Shown in pieces: positions 42,010 through 49,944 of a stretch of 64,000 nt of DNA. Where the stretch lies: positions 4,843,501-4,907,500 of the forward strand of contig NZ_CP060131.1 in assembly GCF_014235185.1 (NCBI RefSeq). Direction: 5' to 3'. The notes under the pieces are model-generated. The model had not been told where the DNA came from. It made no database searches and saw only the letters and a list, made by a program, of their open reading frames with translations. The stretch's first letter is position 1; each line of letters starts with the position of its first letter. A program made the translations under genes and the position numbers. The stretch comes from Pseudonocardia petroleophila. GTDB taxonomy: Bacteria > Actinomycetota > Actinomycetes > Mycobacteriales > Pseudonocardiaceae.

Positions 42010-42870
42010 ATGCCTGAGGATCAGCGACGATCTCGCACGATGCCCGCCGGAACGAGCGCGCCCCACCGGGTCACCGTTCTCGGCTCCTTCACCCTCCACT
42101 CGCACGGCGGCACCGTGCCCCTCGGGGTCGACGCGCGCCGCGTGGTGGCCTACCTCGCGGTGCACCCGCGGCCGCAGCGGCGCGGCGCACTGGCCGTCGA
42201 CCTGTGGCCGGGCGTCCCCGTCGAGGCCGCCATGCGCCTGCTCGACGACGCCGTGCTCGCCGTCGACGTACCGGGGCTGCTGGTCACCGACGCCGAGGGC
42301 GCACTGGCCCTGGCCGGCGACGTCGAGGTCGACCTGGCCGAGGCGATGCTGCTGCTGCGCACGCTGCCCGAGGTCGCGGCCGTCGAGGACCCCGACCTGG
42401 CGCTGCTCGGCGCCGACATCCTGCCCGGCTGGACCGCGTCCTGGCTCGTCGTCGAGCGGGAGCGGTTCCGCCAGCTCCGGCTGCACGCCGTCGAGGAGCG
42501 CAGCCTGCGCCTCACCGCGGCCGGCCGCTTCGACCGGGCCGTCGCGCTCGCCCAGGGCGCCGTGCACTCGGCCCCGAGCCGGGAGACCGCCCGTCGTGCC
42601 CTCATCGAGGCGCACCTCGCGCAGGGCAACATCTCCGCGGCCGTCGCGGAGTACGACGAGTACCAGGAGCTGCTGCGCTCCAGCGTCGGCGCCGCTCCCG
42701 CGTTCTCGCTCGACTCCCTGCTGCCGCCCACGCCGGCCTGGCCGGTCATGCGGGCCCGCTCGGTGATGCCGCGGTCCGCGGTGCAGCTGCCGGGCCTGCG
42801 CTCGGTGCGGGCGTCGGGCACCACCCGCCGCCTCGTCGCCGGGGGCACGGTCCCCGGAACCTCCCGCTGA
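42010..42870 (+). CDS. SARP-like regulator with BTAD domain
   Basis: A 286-residue protein. HRVTVLGSFTLHSHGGTVPL and DARRVVAYLAVHPRPQRRGA, with ALAVDLWPG, are the winged-helix (Trans_reg_C-like) signature of SARP regulators. The C-terminal BTAD domain contains RLHAVEERSLRLTAAGRFDR and ALAQGAVHSAPSRETARRAL with HLAQGNISAAVAEYDEYQEL. The recognition helix is divergent and short, so DNA binding needs proof. ATG 42010 is chosen; GTG 41896 would give an extra 38 residues that overlap the nested repeat. It is convergent with the RsbW-like gene, 17 bases away. Confidence 0.82.
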   Translation: MPEDQRRSRTMPAGTSAPHRVTVLGSFTLHSHGGTVPLGVDARRVVAYLAVHPRPQRRGALAVDLWPGVPVEAAMRLLDDAVLAVDVPGLLVTDAEGALALAGDVEVDLAEAMLLLRTLPEVAAVEDPDLALLGADILPGWTASWLVVERERFRQLRLHAVEERSLRLTAAGRFDRAVALAQGAVHSAPSRETARRALIEAHLAQGNISAAVAEYDEYQELLRSSVGAAPAFSLDSLLPPTPAWPVMRARSVMPRSAVQLPGLRSVRASGTTRRLVAGGTVPGTSR

Positions 42871-42887
42871 CCGCTGCGCTCCACCGG

Positions 42888-43316
42888 TCAGGCCGGGTAG
42901 ACGATCTCGAAGGACACCTCGGTGCCAGCGGGTGAGCACAGCACCTGCACGCGCTGGGCGAGCTCGTCGATCATGACCAGGCCCCGTCCGCGGAAGCCGG
43001 GTGACGCCGGCGCGGGCCGCCAAGTCCCGTGGTCGGCCACGCGGACCACCACGGCGTCGGGGGCCCCGGTGCGGACCTCCATCTCGACCTCGACCGTGGC
43101 GTCGGTGTCGCCCCCGGCTCCGTAGGCGTGCTCGACGCCGTTGGCCACCGCCTCGCCCACGGCGAGCTGCAGGTCGATGGTCACGTCCTCGGGCACCCCG
43201 GACTGGCTGGCCCACCGCCCGACCAGGCGGCGGATCCGGCGGAGCTCCGTCGGGTCGGCGCGATGGCGCAGGCGGAGACGGGGTGCCGCACCGTGCCGTC
43301 CTCCCTGGCCCTCCAT
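42888..43316 (-). CDS. RsbW-like anti-sigma factor (GHKL ATPase)
   Basis: A 142-residue HATPase_c protein: LRRIRRLVGRWASQSGVPED, N box IDLQLAVGEAVANGVEHAYG, G1 box VRVADHGTWRP, G2 box FRGRGLVMIDELAQRVQV, and FEIVYPA at the end. Length and motifs match RsbW/SpoIIAB-type kinases that hold stress sigma factors and phosphorylate STAS antagonists. ATG 43316 gives the standard length; a GTG 72 bases upstream would add a basic leader. A GTTT-N16-GGGCAA element precedes it, suggesting control by the sigma factor it inhibits. The partner sigma factor is not in the window. Confidence 0.87.
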   Translation of the reverse strand: MEGQGGRHGAAPRLRLRHRADPTELRRIRRLVGRWASQSGVPEDVTIDLQLAVGEAVANGVEHAYGAGGDTDATVEVEMEVRTGAPDAVVVRVADHGTWRPAPASPGFRGRGLVMIDELAQRVQVLCSPAGTEVSFEIVYPA

Positions 43317-43327
43317 CACCACCCCGG

Positions 43328-43353
43328 TTGCCCGCGCACCCGGCGGGGCAAAC
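43328..43353 (-). promoter_or_regulatory. possible SigB/SigF-type promoter of the anti-sigma gene
   Basis: On the minus strand GTTT (43353-43350) and GGGCAA (43333-43328) are separated by 16 bases; the consensus of the group is GTTT-N14-16-GGGTAT. The start would fall only a few bases before ATG 43316. Two mismatches in the -10 element limit confidence. Confidence 0.35.
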
Positions 43354-43375
43354 CCGGCGCGCCCGCCCGAAGCGT

Positions 43376-43401
43376 GTGTGTCCGCCACACCGGGCGGGTA
43401 T
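43376..43401 (+). promoter_or_regulatory. SigB/SigF-type promoter, leaderless start
   Basis: GTGTG (43376-43380) and a perfect GGGTAT (43396-43401) are 15 bases apart. Initiation 7-9 bases beyond the -10 element would begin at or next to ATG 43410, so the transcript should be leaderless. No Shine-Dalgarno sequence lies before that ATG, which agrees. Confidence 0.5.
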
Positions 43402-43409
43402 CCGGCGCC

Positions 43410-43619
43410 ATGCCAGGAACAGAGGACGACGTCCCCGCCGATCCCGCACTCGCCGACTCCCGCGAGACGGGCGGCTCCGCGGAGGACACCCCGGGCGACG
43501 CCGCGGGTGACTCCACCAGCACGACGGGCACCGACCGCACCGAGGAGTTCGTCGGCCGCGTGGCCGGTGACGACGCCGGCTACGCCGGGGAGACAGGCGC
43601 AGAGAGGCGGGCGCAGTGA
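43410..43619 (+). CDS. small acidic hydrophilic protein
   Basis: A 69-residue protein, very rich in Asp, Glu, Ala, Gly and Thr, with no hydrophobic core: MPGTEDDVPADPALADSRET continuing into AEDTPGDAAGDST and GRVAGDDAGYAGETGAERRA. It is probably disordered and resembles stress-associated hydrophilins in composition. I recognise no family. The stop overlaps the DUF4235 start (GTGA), and a stress-type promoter lies directly in front. Confidence 0.7.
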   Translation: MPGTEDDVPADPALADSRETGGSAEDTPGDAAGDSTSTTGTDRTEEFVGRVAGDDAGYAGETGAERRAQ

Positions 43620-43927
43620 GCGCGCGCCGGGGCGACGGCTCCGAGCTGAGCACGCTCGGCAAGATCGCCTACAAGCCGTTCGGGCTGATCTTCGGGGTGC
43701 TCGGTGGCATGGTCGCGAGCTGGGTGTTCGGTCAGGTGTGGAAGCGCGTGTCCGACGAGGACGGCACCCCGCAGCCGTTGTCGGACGACTACAGCACCCG
43801 CGAGGTCCTGCTCGCCGCCACCATCCAGGGCGCGGTCTTCGGGCTGATCAAGACGGCGGTGGACCGCTACGGGATGAAGGGCGTGCGCCGCTTCCTCGAC
43901 GCGCCCCGCCCCCGCCCGGAGGTCTGA
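43616..43927 (+). CDS. DUF4235 membrane protein
   Basis: A 103-residue protein with two hydrophobic segments: KIAYKPFGLIFGVLGGMVAS continuing WVFGQVWKRV, and VLLAATIQGAVFGLIKTAVD before RYGMKGVRRF. KIAYKPFGL...G and the second helix ending in DR-x-G-x-x-G/R match DUF4235, an actinobacterial membrane family of unknown function often found in general-stress regulons. GTG start overlaps the preceding stop, and ChaB follows four bases on. Confidence 0.87.
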   Translation: MSARRGDGSELSTLGKIAYKPFGLIFGVLGGMVASWVFGQVWKRVSDEDGTPQPLSDDYSTREVLLAATIQGAVFGLIKTAVDRYGMKGVRRFLDAPRPRPEV

Positions 43928-43930
43928 GCG

Positions 43931-44335
43931 GTGCCGGCGGAGGAGGAGGTCCCGAGCACCGTCGAGCGGTCGGACGCGAAGGCGCAGCGGACGTGGGAGA
44001 AGACCTACGACTCCGCGCTGGAGACCTACGACGGCGACGGCGGGCGGGCCCGGCGCACGGCGTTCGCCTCGCTCAAGCACACCCACGAGAAGGTGGGCGA
44101 CCACTGGGAGCCCAAGGACGAGAACGGCCCGTCCGACGAGCAGGCCGAGCGCGGCTCCGTCGACACCGACCTGCCCACCGCGGGCGGCGTCGACGCGAAC
44201 GCGACCAAGGAGCACCTGCTCGAGCTGGCCCGCCGCCTCGACGTCCCGGGCCGGTCGACGATGACGAAGGCCGAGCTCGTCGACGCGCTGCAGCGGGCGA
44301 GCGACCGCGAAACCGCCCGGGCCCGGCGGGACTGA
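43931..44335 (+). CDS. ChaB family protein with C-terminal SAP/Rho-N-like helix pair
   Basis: A 134-residue hydrophilic protein. Residues 5-65 form the ChaB domain (SDAKAQRTWEKTYDSALETY, then RRTAFASLKHTHEKVGDHW), and the end (ATKEHLLELARRLDVPGRST with MTKAELVDALQRASDR) is a Rho-N/SAP-like nucleic-acid-binding helix pair. ChaB proteins are linked to cation and osmotic stress, mechanism unknown. It is the third gene of the stress operon and is followed by a strong bidirectional terminator. Confidence 0.86.
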   Translation: MPAEEEVPSTVERSDAKAQRTWEKTYDSALETYDGDGGRARRTAFASLKHTHEKVGDHWEPKDENGPSDEQAERGSVDTDLPTAGGVDANATKEHLLELARRLDVPGRSTMTKAELVDALQRASDRETARARRD

Positions 44336-44340
44336 CCCGG

Positions 44341-44372
44341 CGCGCACCTCCCGCCGCGGCGGGAGGTGCGCG
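44341..44372. terminator. bidirectional terminator, 15-bp perfect stem
   Basis: CGCGCACCTCCCGCC (44341-44355) pairs perfectly with GGCGGGAGGTGCGCG (44358-44372) around a two-base loop, exactly between the convergent ChaB and enoyl-CoA hydratase genes. It can serve both strands. Confidence 0.8.
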
Positions 44373-44378
44373 TGGGGA

Positions 44379-45143
44379 TCAGTGGAACGACGGCGGGCGC
44401 TTCTCGGTGAACGCCGCCAGTCCCTCGCTGCCTTCCGCGCCCGCCGCGGAGGCGGCGATGGCGGCGGCCTCCGCGTCGAGCTGGTCGGCGAGCGGGAGGT
44501 CCGGCGACGAGCCGAGCAGCCGCTTGATCCGGCCGAGCGCCAGTGTCGGGCCCTGGGCGAGGCGGTGCGCGGTGTGCTCGGCCTCGGCCCGCACCTCCCC
44601 GTCGTCGACGACGGTGGCCAGGATGCCGAGGTCGAGCGCGGCCTGCGCGTCGAGGATCCGGTCGGTGAGCAGGATGTGCCGCGCCTTCGCGGCCCCGACG
44701 ATCCGGGGCAGCGTCCACGTCATCCCGCCGTCCGGGGAGAACCCGATCCCGGGGTAGGCCGGGCGGAGCTTCGTCCCCCGCCCGCCGACGGCGAGGTCGG
44801 CGGCGCAGACGATGCTCATGCCCGCGCCCGCGGCCCAGCCGGTGACGGCCGCGACGACCGGCACCGGGCAGTCCACGACCGCCCGCAGGAACGTGTGGAA
44901 CGCGGTGGCGAGGTCGCCGACGTACGCGCCGCGGTCCTCGGCACCGGCGAACGCGCGCACGTCGCCGCCGGTGCAGAAGCTGTCGCCGTCGGACACGAGC
45001 AGGACGGCGCCGACCGACTCCGGGTCGAGCGTCGCCAGCGCGTCGGCGAGCACCGGCAGGGCGTCGCCGTCGAGGGTGCCGTGGCGCCCGCGCGCCACCC
45101 GCGCGCGGAGCACCCGCCCGTCCTGCTCCACCGCGTCGCTCAC
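44379..45143 (-). CDS. enoyl-CoA hydratase/isomerase family protein
   Basis: A 254-residue crotonase-fold protein. Oxyanion-hole and CoA motifs are VSDGDSFCTGGDVRAFAGAE and VAAVTGWAAGAGMSIVCAAD, followed by GIGFSPDGGMTWTLPRIVGA and ILDAQAALDLGILATVVDDG. One of the two catalytic glutamates of true hydratases is replaced (MSIVCAAD, SPDGGMTW), so it may be an isomerase or act on an unusual acyl-CoA. The GTG start overlaps the fgd stop (GTGA); the pair is an operon led by fgd. Confidence 0.87.
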   Translation of the reverse strand: MSDAVEQDGRVLRARVARGRHGTLDGDALPVLADALATLDPESVGAVLLVSDGDSFCTGGDVRAFAGAEDRGAYVGDLATAFHTFLRAVVDCPVPVVAAVTGWAAGAGMSIVCAADLAVGGRGTKLRPAYPGIGFSPDGGMTWTLPRIVGAAKARHILLTDRILDAQAALDLGILATVVDDGEVRAEAEHTAHRLAQGPTLALGRIKRLLGSSPDLPLADQLDAEAAAIAASAAGAEGSEGLAAFTEKRPPSFH

Positions 45144-46147
45144 CCCAGCTCCCGCAGGGCGGGCAGCACGTCCTCGGAGAACTGGGTGAGGAAGCGCTCC
45201 TGGTCGTGGCCGGGGCCGTGGAAGACCAGGTGGGTCAGCCCGGCGTCGACGTAGGGGCGGATGCCGGCCAGCGCCTCCTCCGGGGTGGAGGCGACGATCC
45301 AGCGCTTCGCGACCTGCTCGATCGGCAGCTCGTCGGCGAGGCGCTCCATCTCCACCGAGGAGTCGACGCTGTGCTTCTGCTCGGGGGTGAGCGAGAGCGG
45401 CGCCCAGAACCGGCAGTTCTCCAGCGCCTGGTCCTTGTCGCGGTCGTAGGACATCTTGATCTCGATCATGCGGTCGACCGACCCGGCGGCCTTCTCCCCC
45501 GCCTCCTCGCCCTCGGCGACGGCCGGCAGCAGCTTGTCGGTGTAGAGCTCCATGCCCTTGCCGGAGGTGCAGATGAAGCCGTCACCCGCGCGCCCGGCGT
45601 ACTTCGCCATCTGCGGCCCGCCCGCGGCGATGTAGACCGGCACCGGGGTCTCCGGCCGGTCGTAGATCGTGGCGTCGACGGTGCGGTAGTACTCGCCGTC
45701 GAACGACACCGGCTCGTCGGACGTCCACAGCTCGCGCATGAGCCGCACGGCCTCGCGCAGGCGGGCGTAGCGCTCCTTGAACTCGGGCCACTCGCGCCCG
45801 GAGACGGCGATCTCGTTGAGCGCCTCGCCCGTGCCGACGCCCAGCATCACCCGGCCGGGGTACAGCAGGCCCAGCGTCGCGAACGTCTGCGCGAGCACCG
45901 CCGGGTTGTAGCGGAACGTGGGGGTGAGCACCGACGTCCCGAGCTGGATGCGCGAGGTGCGCTCCCCCACCGCCGCCAGCCAGCTCAGCGCGAACGGGGC
46001 GTGGCCGCCCTCGTGCCGCCAGGGCAGGAAGTGGTCCGACACCGCCGCGCTGTCCAGGCCGACCTCCTCGGCCCGTACCGCGTACTCCACGAGCTCGCGC
46101 GGCGCGAACTGCTCCGCCGACGCCTTGTAGCCGATCCGCAACGCCAC
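45140..46147 (-). CDS. fgd: F420-dependent glucose-6-phosphate dehydrogenase (Fgd-like)
   Basis: A 335-residue luciferase-like TIM-barrel enzyme, close to mycobacterial Fgd1 over its full length: LRIGYKASAEQFAPRELVEY, AVSDHFLPWRHEGGHAPFAL, LGTSVLTPTFRYNPAVLAQT, MLGVGTGEALNEIAVSGREW, YIAAGGPQMAKYAGRAGDGF with ICTSGKGMELYT, WAPLSLTPEQKHS and LPIEQVAKRWIVAS. It oxidises glucose 6-phosphate to 6-phosphogluconolactone while reducing F420, supplying enzymes such as the nitroreductase at 7.8 kb. GTG 46147 matches the family start, with AGAAGG upstream. Confidence 0.92.
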   Translation of the reverse strand: MALRIGYKASAEQFAPRELVEYAVRAEEVGLDSAAVSDHFLPWRHEGGHAPFALSWLAAVGERTSRIQLGTSVLTPTFRYNPAVLAQTFATLGLLYPGRVMLGVGTGEALNEIAVSGREWPEFKERYARLREAVRLMRELWTSDEPVSFDGEYYRTVDATIYDRPETPVPVYIAAGGPQMAKYAGRAGDGFICTSGKGMELYTDKLLPAVAEGEEAGEKAAGSVDRMIEIKMSYDRDKDQALENCRFWAPLSLTPEQKHSVDSSVEMERLADELPIEQVAKRWIVASTPEEALAGIRPYVDAGLTHLVFHGPGHDQERFLTQFSEDVLPALRELG

Positions 46148-46290
46148 TCGTCTGCCCTTCTCGCGATGATCCGTCCCCACCACAGTGCTACACCGCGGCG
46201 TCGACCTCCACACGGGTGCAGGTCGCACCGTGGACCCATGAGCAAACTCGCATGCGGCGGACGCGCGGGCGACCTACCGTCGGGGACGCC

Positions 46291-48069
46291 ATGAGCGATG
46301 TCCCACGGCCTGCGGACGGCACCCTGTCCGCGCTGCGCCGGCTGCTGCCCTACGTCCGCCCCCACCGCGCACCGCTGATCGGGGGTGGCCTCGCCGCGCT
46401 CGCGGCCACCCTCGCCGGGCTCGCGGTCCCGCTGGTCACGCGCGAGATCGTCGACGGCCCGATCGCCCGCGGCGAGCTCGACGTCCTGCCGTGGCTGGTG
46501 CTCGGCGTCCTCGCCTTCGGGCTGGTCGAGGCCGCGCTCATCACGCTGCGCCGCGCACTGGTGGCCCGGCCGAGCAACCAGATCGAGTCCGACATGCGGG
46601 CCGACCTGTTCGCGCACCTGCAGCGGCTGCCCGTGGCCTTCCACGACCGGTGGGCGTCGGGGCAGCTGCTCTCGCGCGCCACCGCCGACCTCACGACGGT
46701 CCGCTGGTTCGTCGCGTTCTCCGGGATCTTCCTGGTGGTCAACGCGGTGACGATGGTCGTCGGCATCGGGGTGCTGGTGTGGCTCTCGCCGTGGCTGGGG
46801 CTGGTCATCGCGATCACCGCGGTGCCGCTGACGATCCTGACGCTGATGCTCGAGAGCCGCTTCTCGGTGGCGGCCCGGCGCGCGCAGGACCAGCAGGGCG
46901 ACCTCGCCACGATCGTCGAGGAGTCGGCGCTGGGCATCCGCGTGCTCAAGTCGCTCGGGCGGGGGCGGCGGCTCACCGACCACTTCGTCGCGCAGTCGCG
47001 CGGGCTGCGCGGCACCGAGCTGGTGAAGCTGCGGCTGCTCGCGGCGCTGTGGTTCGTGCTGGTCATGCTGCCCGAGACGGCGATCGCGGTGATCCTCGGG
47101 CTCGGCGCGTACGGCGTCGCGACCGGATCGCTGACGATCGGCACCCTCGTCGCGGCCGTCACGGTGATGACCTACCTGTACTGGCCGATCGCCTCGCTGG
47201 GCTGGCTGCTGGCCGAGGCCAGCAACGCCGCGACCGCCACCACGCGGTACTGGGAGGTCCGCGACGTCCTCCCGTCCATCACCGACCCCGCCTCCCCCGT
47301 GCCGCCCGCCGAGCCGGTCCGCGGCGCGCTGGAGCTGCGCGGGGTGGCGTTCCGCTACCCCGGGGCCGCCCGCGACGTCCTGACCGGCGTCGACCTGGTG
47401 CTGCGCCCCGGCGAGACGCTCGCGCTGGTCGGGGCGACGGGGTCGGGCAAGACCACGCTGACCGCGCTGATCCCCCGGCTCTACGACGTCACCGCGGGCT
47501 CGGTGCGGATCGACGGCGTCGACGTCCGCGACCTGACGCTCGCCGACCTGCGCCGGACCGTCGCCACGGCGTTCGAGGACCCGGTGCTGATCTCGGCGAG
47601 CGTGCGCGAGAACGTGGCGCTCGGGTCGCCCGCCCGCTCCGACGAGGACGTGTGGGAGGCGCTGCGGATCGCCCGCGCCGACGGGTTCGTCGCGGCGCTG
47701 CCGTGGGGTCTCGACACGCGGATCGGCGAGCAGGGCATGTCGCTGTCGGGCGGGCAGCGCCAGCGCCTGGCCCTGGCCCGCGCGGTGTTCGGGCGCCCGC
47801 CGCTGCTGGTGCTCGACGACCCGCTCTCCGCGCTCGACGTGCACACCGAGGCCGAGGTGGAGGCGGCGCTGCGGCAGGTGCTCGGGGGCGTCACCGCGCT
47901 GGTGGTGGCGCACCGGTCCTCGACGGTGCAGATGGCCGACCGGGTGGCGCTGCTGTCCGGCGGGCGGATCTCCGTCGTCGGCGACCACAGCGAGCTGATG
48001 GCCACGCACCCGGAGTACCGGGCGCTGCTGGCCAGCCTGGACGTGGAGAAGGAGGGGGTGGGGGCATGA
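46291..48069 (+). CDS. ABC exporter half-transporter with degenerate catalytic site
   Basis: A 592-residue type I exporter subunit: six membrane helices (about 20-310), then an ATPase domain with GATGSGKTT (Walker A), LSGGQRQRLALARAV (signature) and LLVLDDPLSALD (Walker B). The catalytic Glu after Walker B is Asp here, which in heterodimeric exporters marks the degenerate nucleotide site. It overlaps the next half-transporter gene (ATGA), and together they should form one heterodimer. The substrate is unknown; lipid or drug export is usual for this class. Confidence 0.9.
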   Translation: MSDVPRPADGTLSALRRLLPYVRPHRAPLIGGGLAALAATLAGLAVPLVTREIVDGPIARGELDVLPWLVLGVLAFGLVEAALITLRRALVARPSNQIESDMRADLFAHLQRLPVAFHDRWASGQLLSRATADLTTVRWFVAFSGIFLVVNAVTMVVGIGVLVWLSPWLGLVIAITAVPLTILTLMLESRFSVAARRAQDQQGDLATIVEESALGIRVLKSLGRGRRLTDHFVAQSRGLRGTELVKLRLLAALWFVLVMLPETAIAVILGLGAYGVATGSLTIGTLVAAVTVMTYLYWPIASLGWLLAEASNAATATTRYWEVRDVLPSITDPASPVPPAEPVRGALELRGVAFRYPGAARDVLTGVDLVLRPGETLALVGATGSGKTTLTALIPRLYDVTAGSVRIDGVDVRDLTLADLRRTVATAFEDPVLISASVRENVALGSPARSDEDVWEALRIARADGFVAALPWGLDTRIGEQGMSLSGGQRQRLALARAVFGRPPLLVLDDPLSALDVHTEAEVEAALRQVLGGVTALVVAHRSSTVQMADRVALLSGGRISVVGDHSELMATHPEYRALLASLDVEKEGVGA

Positions 48070-49907
48070 GCACGGACACCGACACCGGTACCGAGGAGTG
48101 GCGCGGCGTCGCCACCGAGGACGACGAGGACGTCACGCACGCCGCGGGCCTGCGCCTGCAGCGCCGGGCGCGGTCGCTCGTCGTCGACCTCGTGCGCCCG
48201 CACCGCCGCGCGGTCGCGCTCGCCGTGGCGCTGCTCGTGCTGGAGAACGCGGTGATGCTCGCCGGGCCGCTGCTGGTGGCGCTGGCGATCGACACCGGGA
48301 TCCCCGCGGCGCTCGACGGCCGGCCCGCGCCGCTGGCCTGGACGATCGCGGGCTACGCGGCGTGCGGGCTGGCCGGCGCGGGGCTGCGCGCGGCGTTCCT
48401 GGTGCTCTCCGGGCGCGTCGGGCAGGACCTGCTGCTGGAGCTGCGGCGCCGCGTGTTCGCCCACGGGCAGCGGCTCTCGCTCGACTTCCACGAGTCCTAC
48501 ACCTCCGGGCGCCTGATCTCCCGGCTCACCTCCGACCTCGACTCGCTCGGCGACCTGCTCGAACGCGGTCTCGACGGGCTGCTCGGGGCGATCCTGTCGC
48601 TCGTCGGGATCTCGGTGCTGCTGGTGGTGCTCGACCCCCTGCTCGCCCTGATCGTGTTCGCCGGGTTCGTGCCGCTGGTGTTCCTGACGCGCTGGTTCCA
48701 GCGCAGCTCCCGGGCCAGCTACCGGCGCACCCGGACGACGGTCGCCCGGCTGATCGTGCACTTCGTCGAGTCGATGAACGGCATCCGCGCGGTGCAGGCG
48801 TTCCGCCGCGAGCGCCGCAGCGAGGTGATCATGGACGGGCTCGGGACGTCGTTCCGCGACGCCAACGTGCAGGCGTTCTACACCGTCGCCTGGTACGTCG
48901 GGGCCACCCGCGCGGTCGGCAACCTGACCCTGGCGACGGTCCTGCTCGTCGGCGGCCTCCGCGTCGTCGACGGCTCGCTGGCGCTCGGGGCGCTCACCGC
49001 GTTCCTGCTGTACCTGCGCCGCTTCTACGACCCGCTCGACGACCTGGCGCAGTTCTTCAACGCCTACCAGTCGGCCGCCGCGGCGCTGGAGAAGATCTCC
49101 ACGGTGCTCGACACCTCCCCCGGGGTCGAGGAGCCGGAGCGGCCGGTGGCGCTGCCGTCGCCGGTGCGCGGGGCGCTGGAGTTCGACCGGGTCCGCTTCG
49201 CCTACCGGCGCGCACCCGACCGCGTCGTGCTCCCGGAGTTCTCGCTGCGGGTGCCGGCCGGGCAGACGGTCGCGCTGGTGGGGGCCACCGGCGCGGGCAA
49301 GTCGTCGCTGGCCAAGCTGGCGGCGCGGTTCTACGACCCGACGGCCGGGGCGGTGCGGCTCGACGGCGTCGACCTGCGCGACGTCGCCGACGCCGACCTC
49401 CGCGACGCGCTGGTGATGATCACGCAGGAGGCCTTCCTGTTCTCCGGGTCGGTCGCCGGCAACATCGCGATGGGGCGGCCGTCGGCGACGCGGGAGGAGG
49501 TCGTCGCGGCCGCGGAGGCGGTGGGCGCGCGCGGGTTCGTCGAGGCGCTGCCCGACGGGTTCGACACCGACGTCCGCAAGCGCGGCGGGCGGCTGTCGGC
49601 CGGGCAGCGCCAGCTCGTCTCGCTGGCCAGGGTGGTGCTGGCCGACCCGGCGGTGGTGCTGCTCGACGAGGCCACCTCCTCGCTCGACGTGCCGTCGGAG
49701 CGGGCCGTGCAGGACGCGCTGGAGACCGTGCTCGCCGGGCGGACCGCCCTGATCATCGCCCACCGGCTGTCGACGGTCCTCATCGCCGACCGGGTGCTGG
49801 TGATGGCCGACGGGCGGGTCGTGCAGGACGGCCCGCCTGCCGACCTGCTGGCCGGGGACGGCGAGTTCGCCACCCTGCACGCCGCCTGGCGCGCGTCCCT
49901 GGCCTGA
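48066..49907 (+). CDS. ABC exporter half-transporter, canonical Walker B partner
   Basis: A 613-residue partner of the preceding gene. An acidic N-terminal extension of about 45 residues precedes the six-helix domain. The ATPase domain has GATGAGKSS (Walker A), the signature LSAGQRQLVSLARVV with Ala in place of the second Gly-type residue (LSAGQ), and VVLLDEATSSLD with the catalytic Glu intact. One complete site can be built from this Walker B and the partner's LSGGQ. Start ATG 48066 lies inside the upstream stop. Confidence 0.9.
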   Translation: MSTDTDTGTEEWRGVATEDDEDVTHAAGLRLQRRARSLVVDLVRPHRRAVALAVALLVLENAVMLAGPLLVALAIDTGIPAALDGRPAPLAWTIAGYAACGLAGAGLRAAFLVLSGRVGQDLLLELRRRVFAHGQRLSLDFHESYTSGRLISRLTSDLDSLGDLLERGLDGLLGAILSLVGISVLLVVLDPLLALIVFAGFVPLVFLTRWFQRSSRASYRRTRTTVARLIVHFVESMNGIRAVQAFRRERRSEVIMDGLGTSFRDANVQAFYTVAWYVGATRAVGNLTLATVLLVGGLRVVDGSLALGALTAFLLYLRRFYDPLDDLAQFFNAYQSAAAALEKISTVLDTSPGVEEPERPVALPSPVRGALEFDRVRFAYRRAPDRVVLPEFSLRVPAGQTVALVGATGAGKSSLAKLAARFYDPTAGAVRLDGVDLRDVADADLRDALVMITQEAFLFSGSVAGNIAMGRPSATREEVVAAAEAVGARGFVEALPDGFDTDVRKRGGRLSAGQRQLVSLARVVLADPAVVLLDEATSSLDVPSERAVQDALETVLAGRTALIIAHRLSTVLIADRVLVMADGRVVQDGPPADLLAGDGEFATLHAAWRASLA

Positions 49908-49944
49908 GGGTGCGGGTCGGGGCGGGTCGGGGCAGCCTGGAGGG

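Noticed and set aside
43029..43409. Longer N-terminal extension of the small acidic stress protein
   Set aside because: The extension lies wholly opposite the RsbW-like gene; the promoter and GGGTAT element support the short form from ATG 43410.
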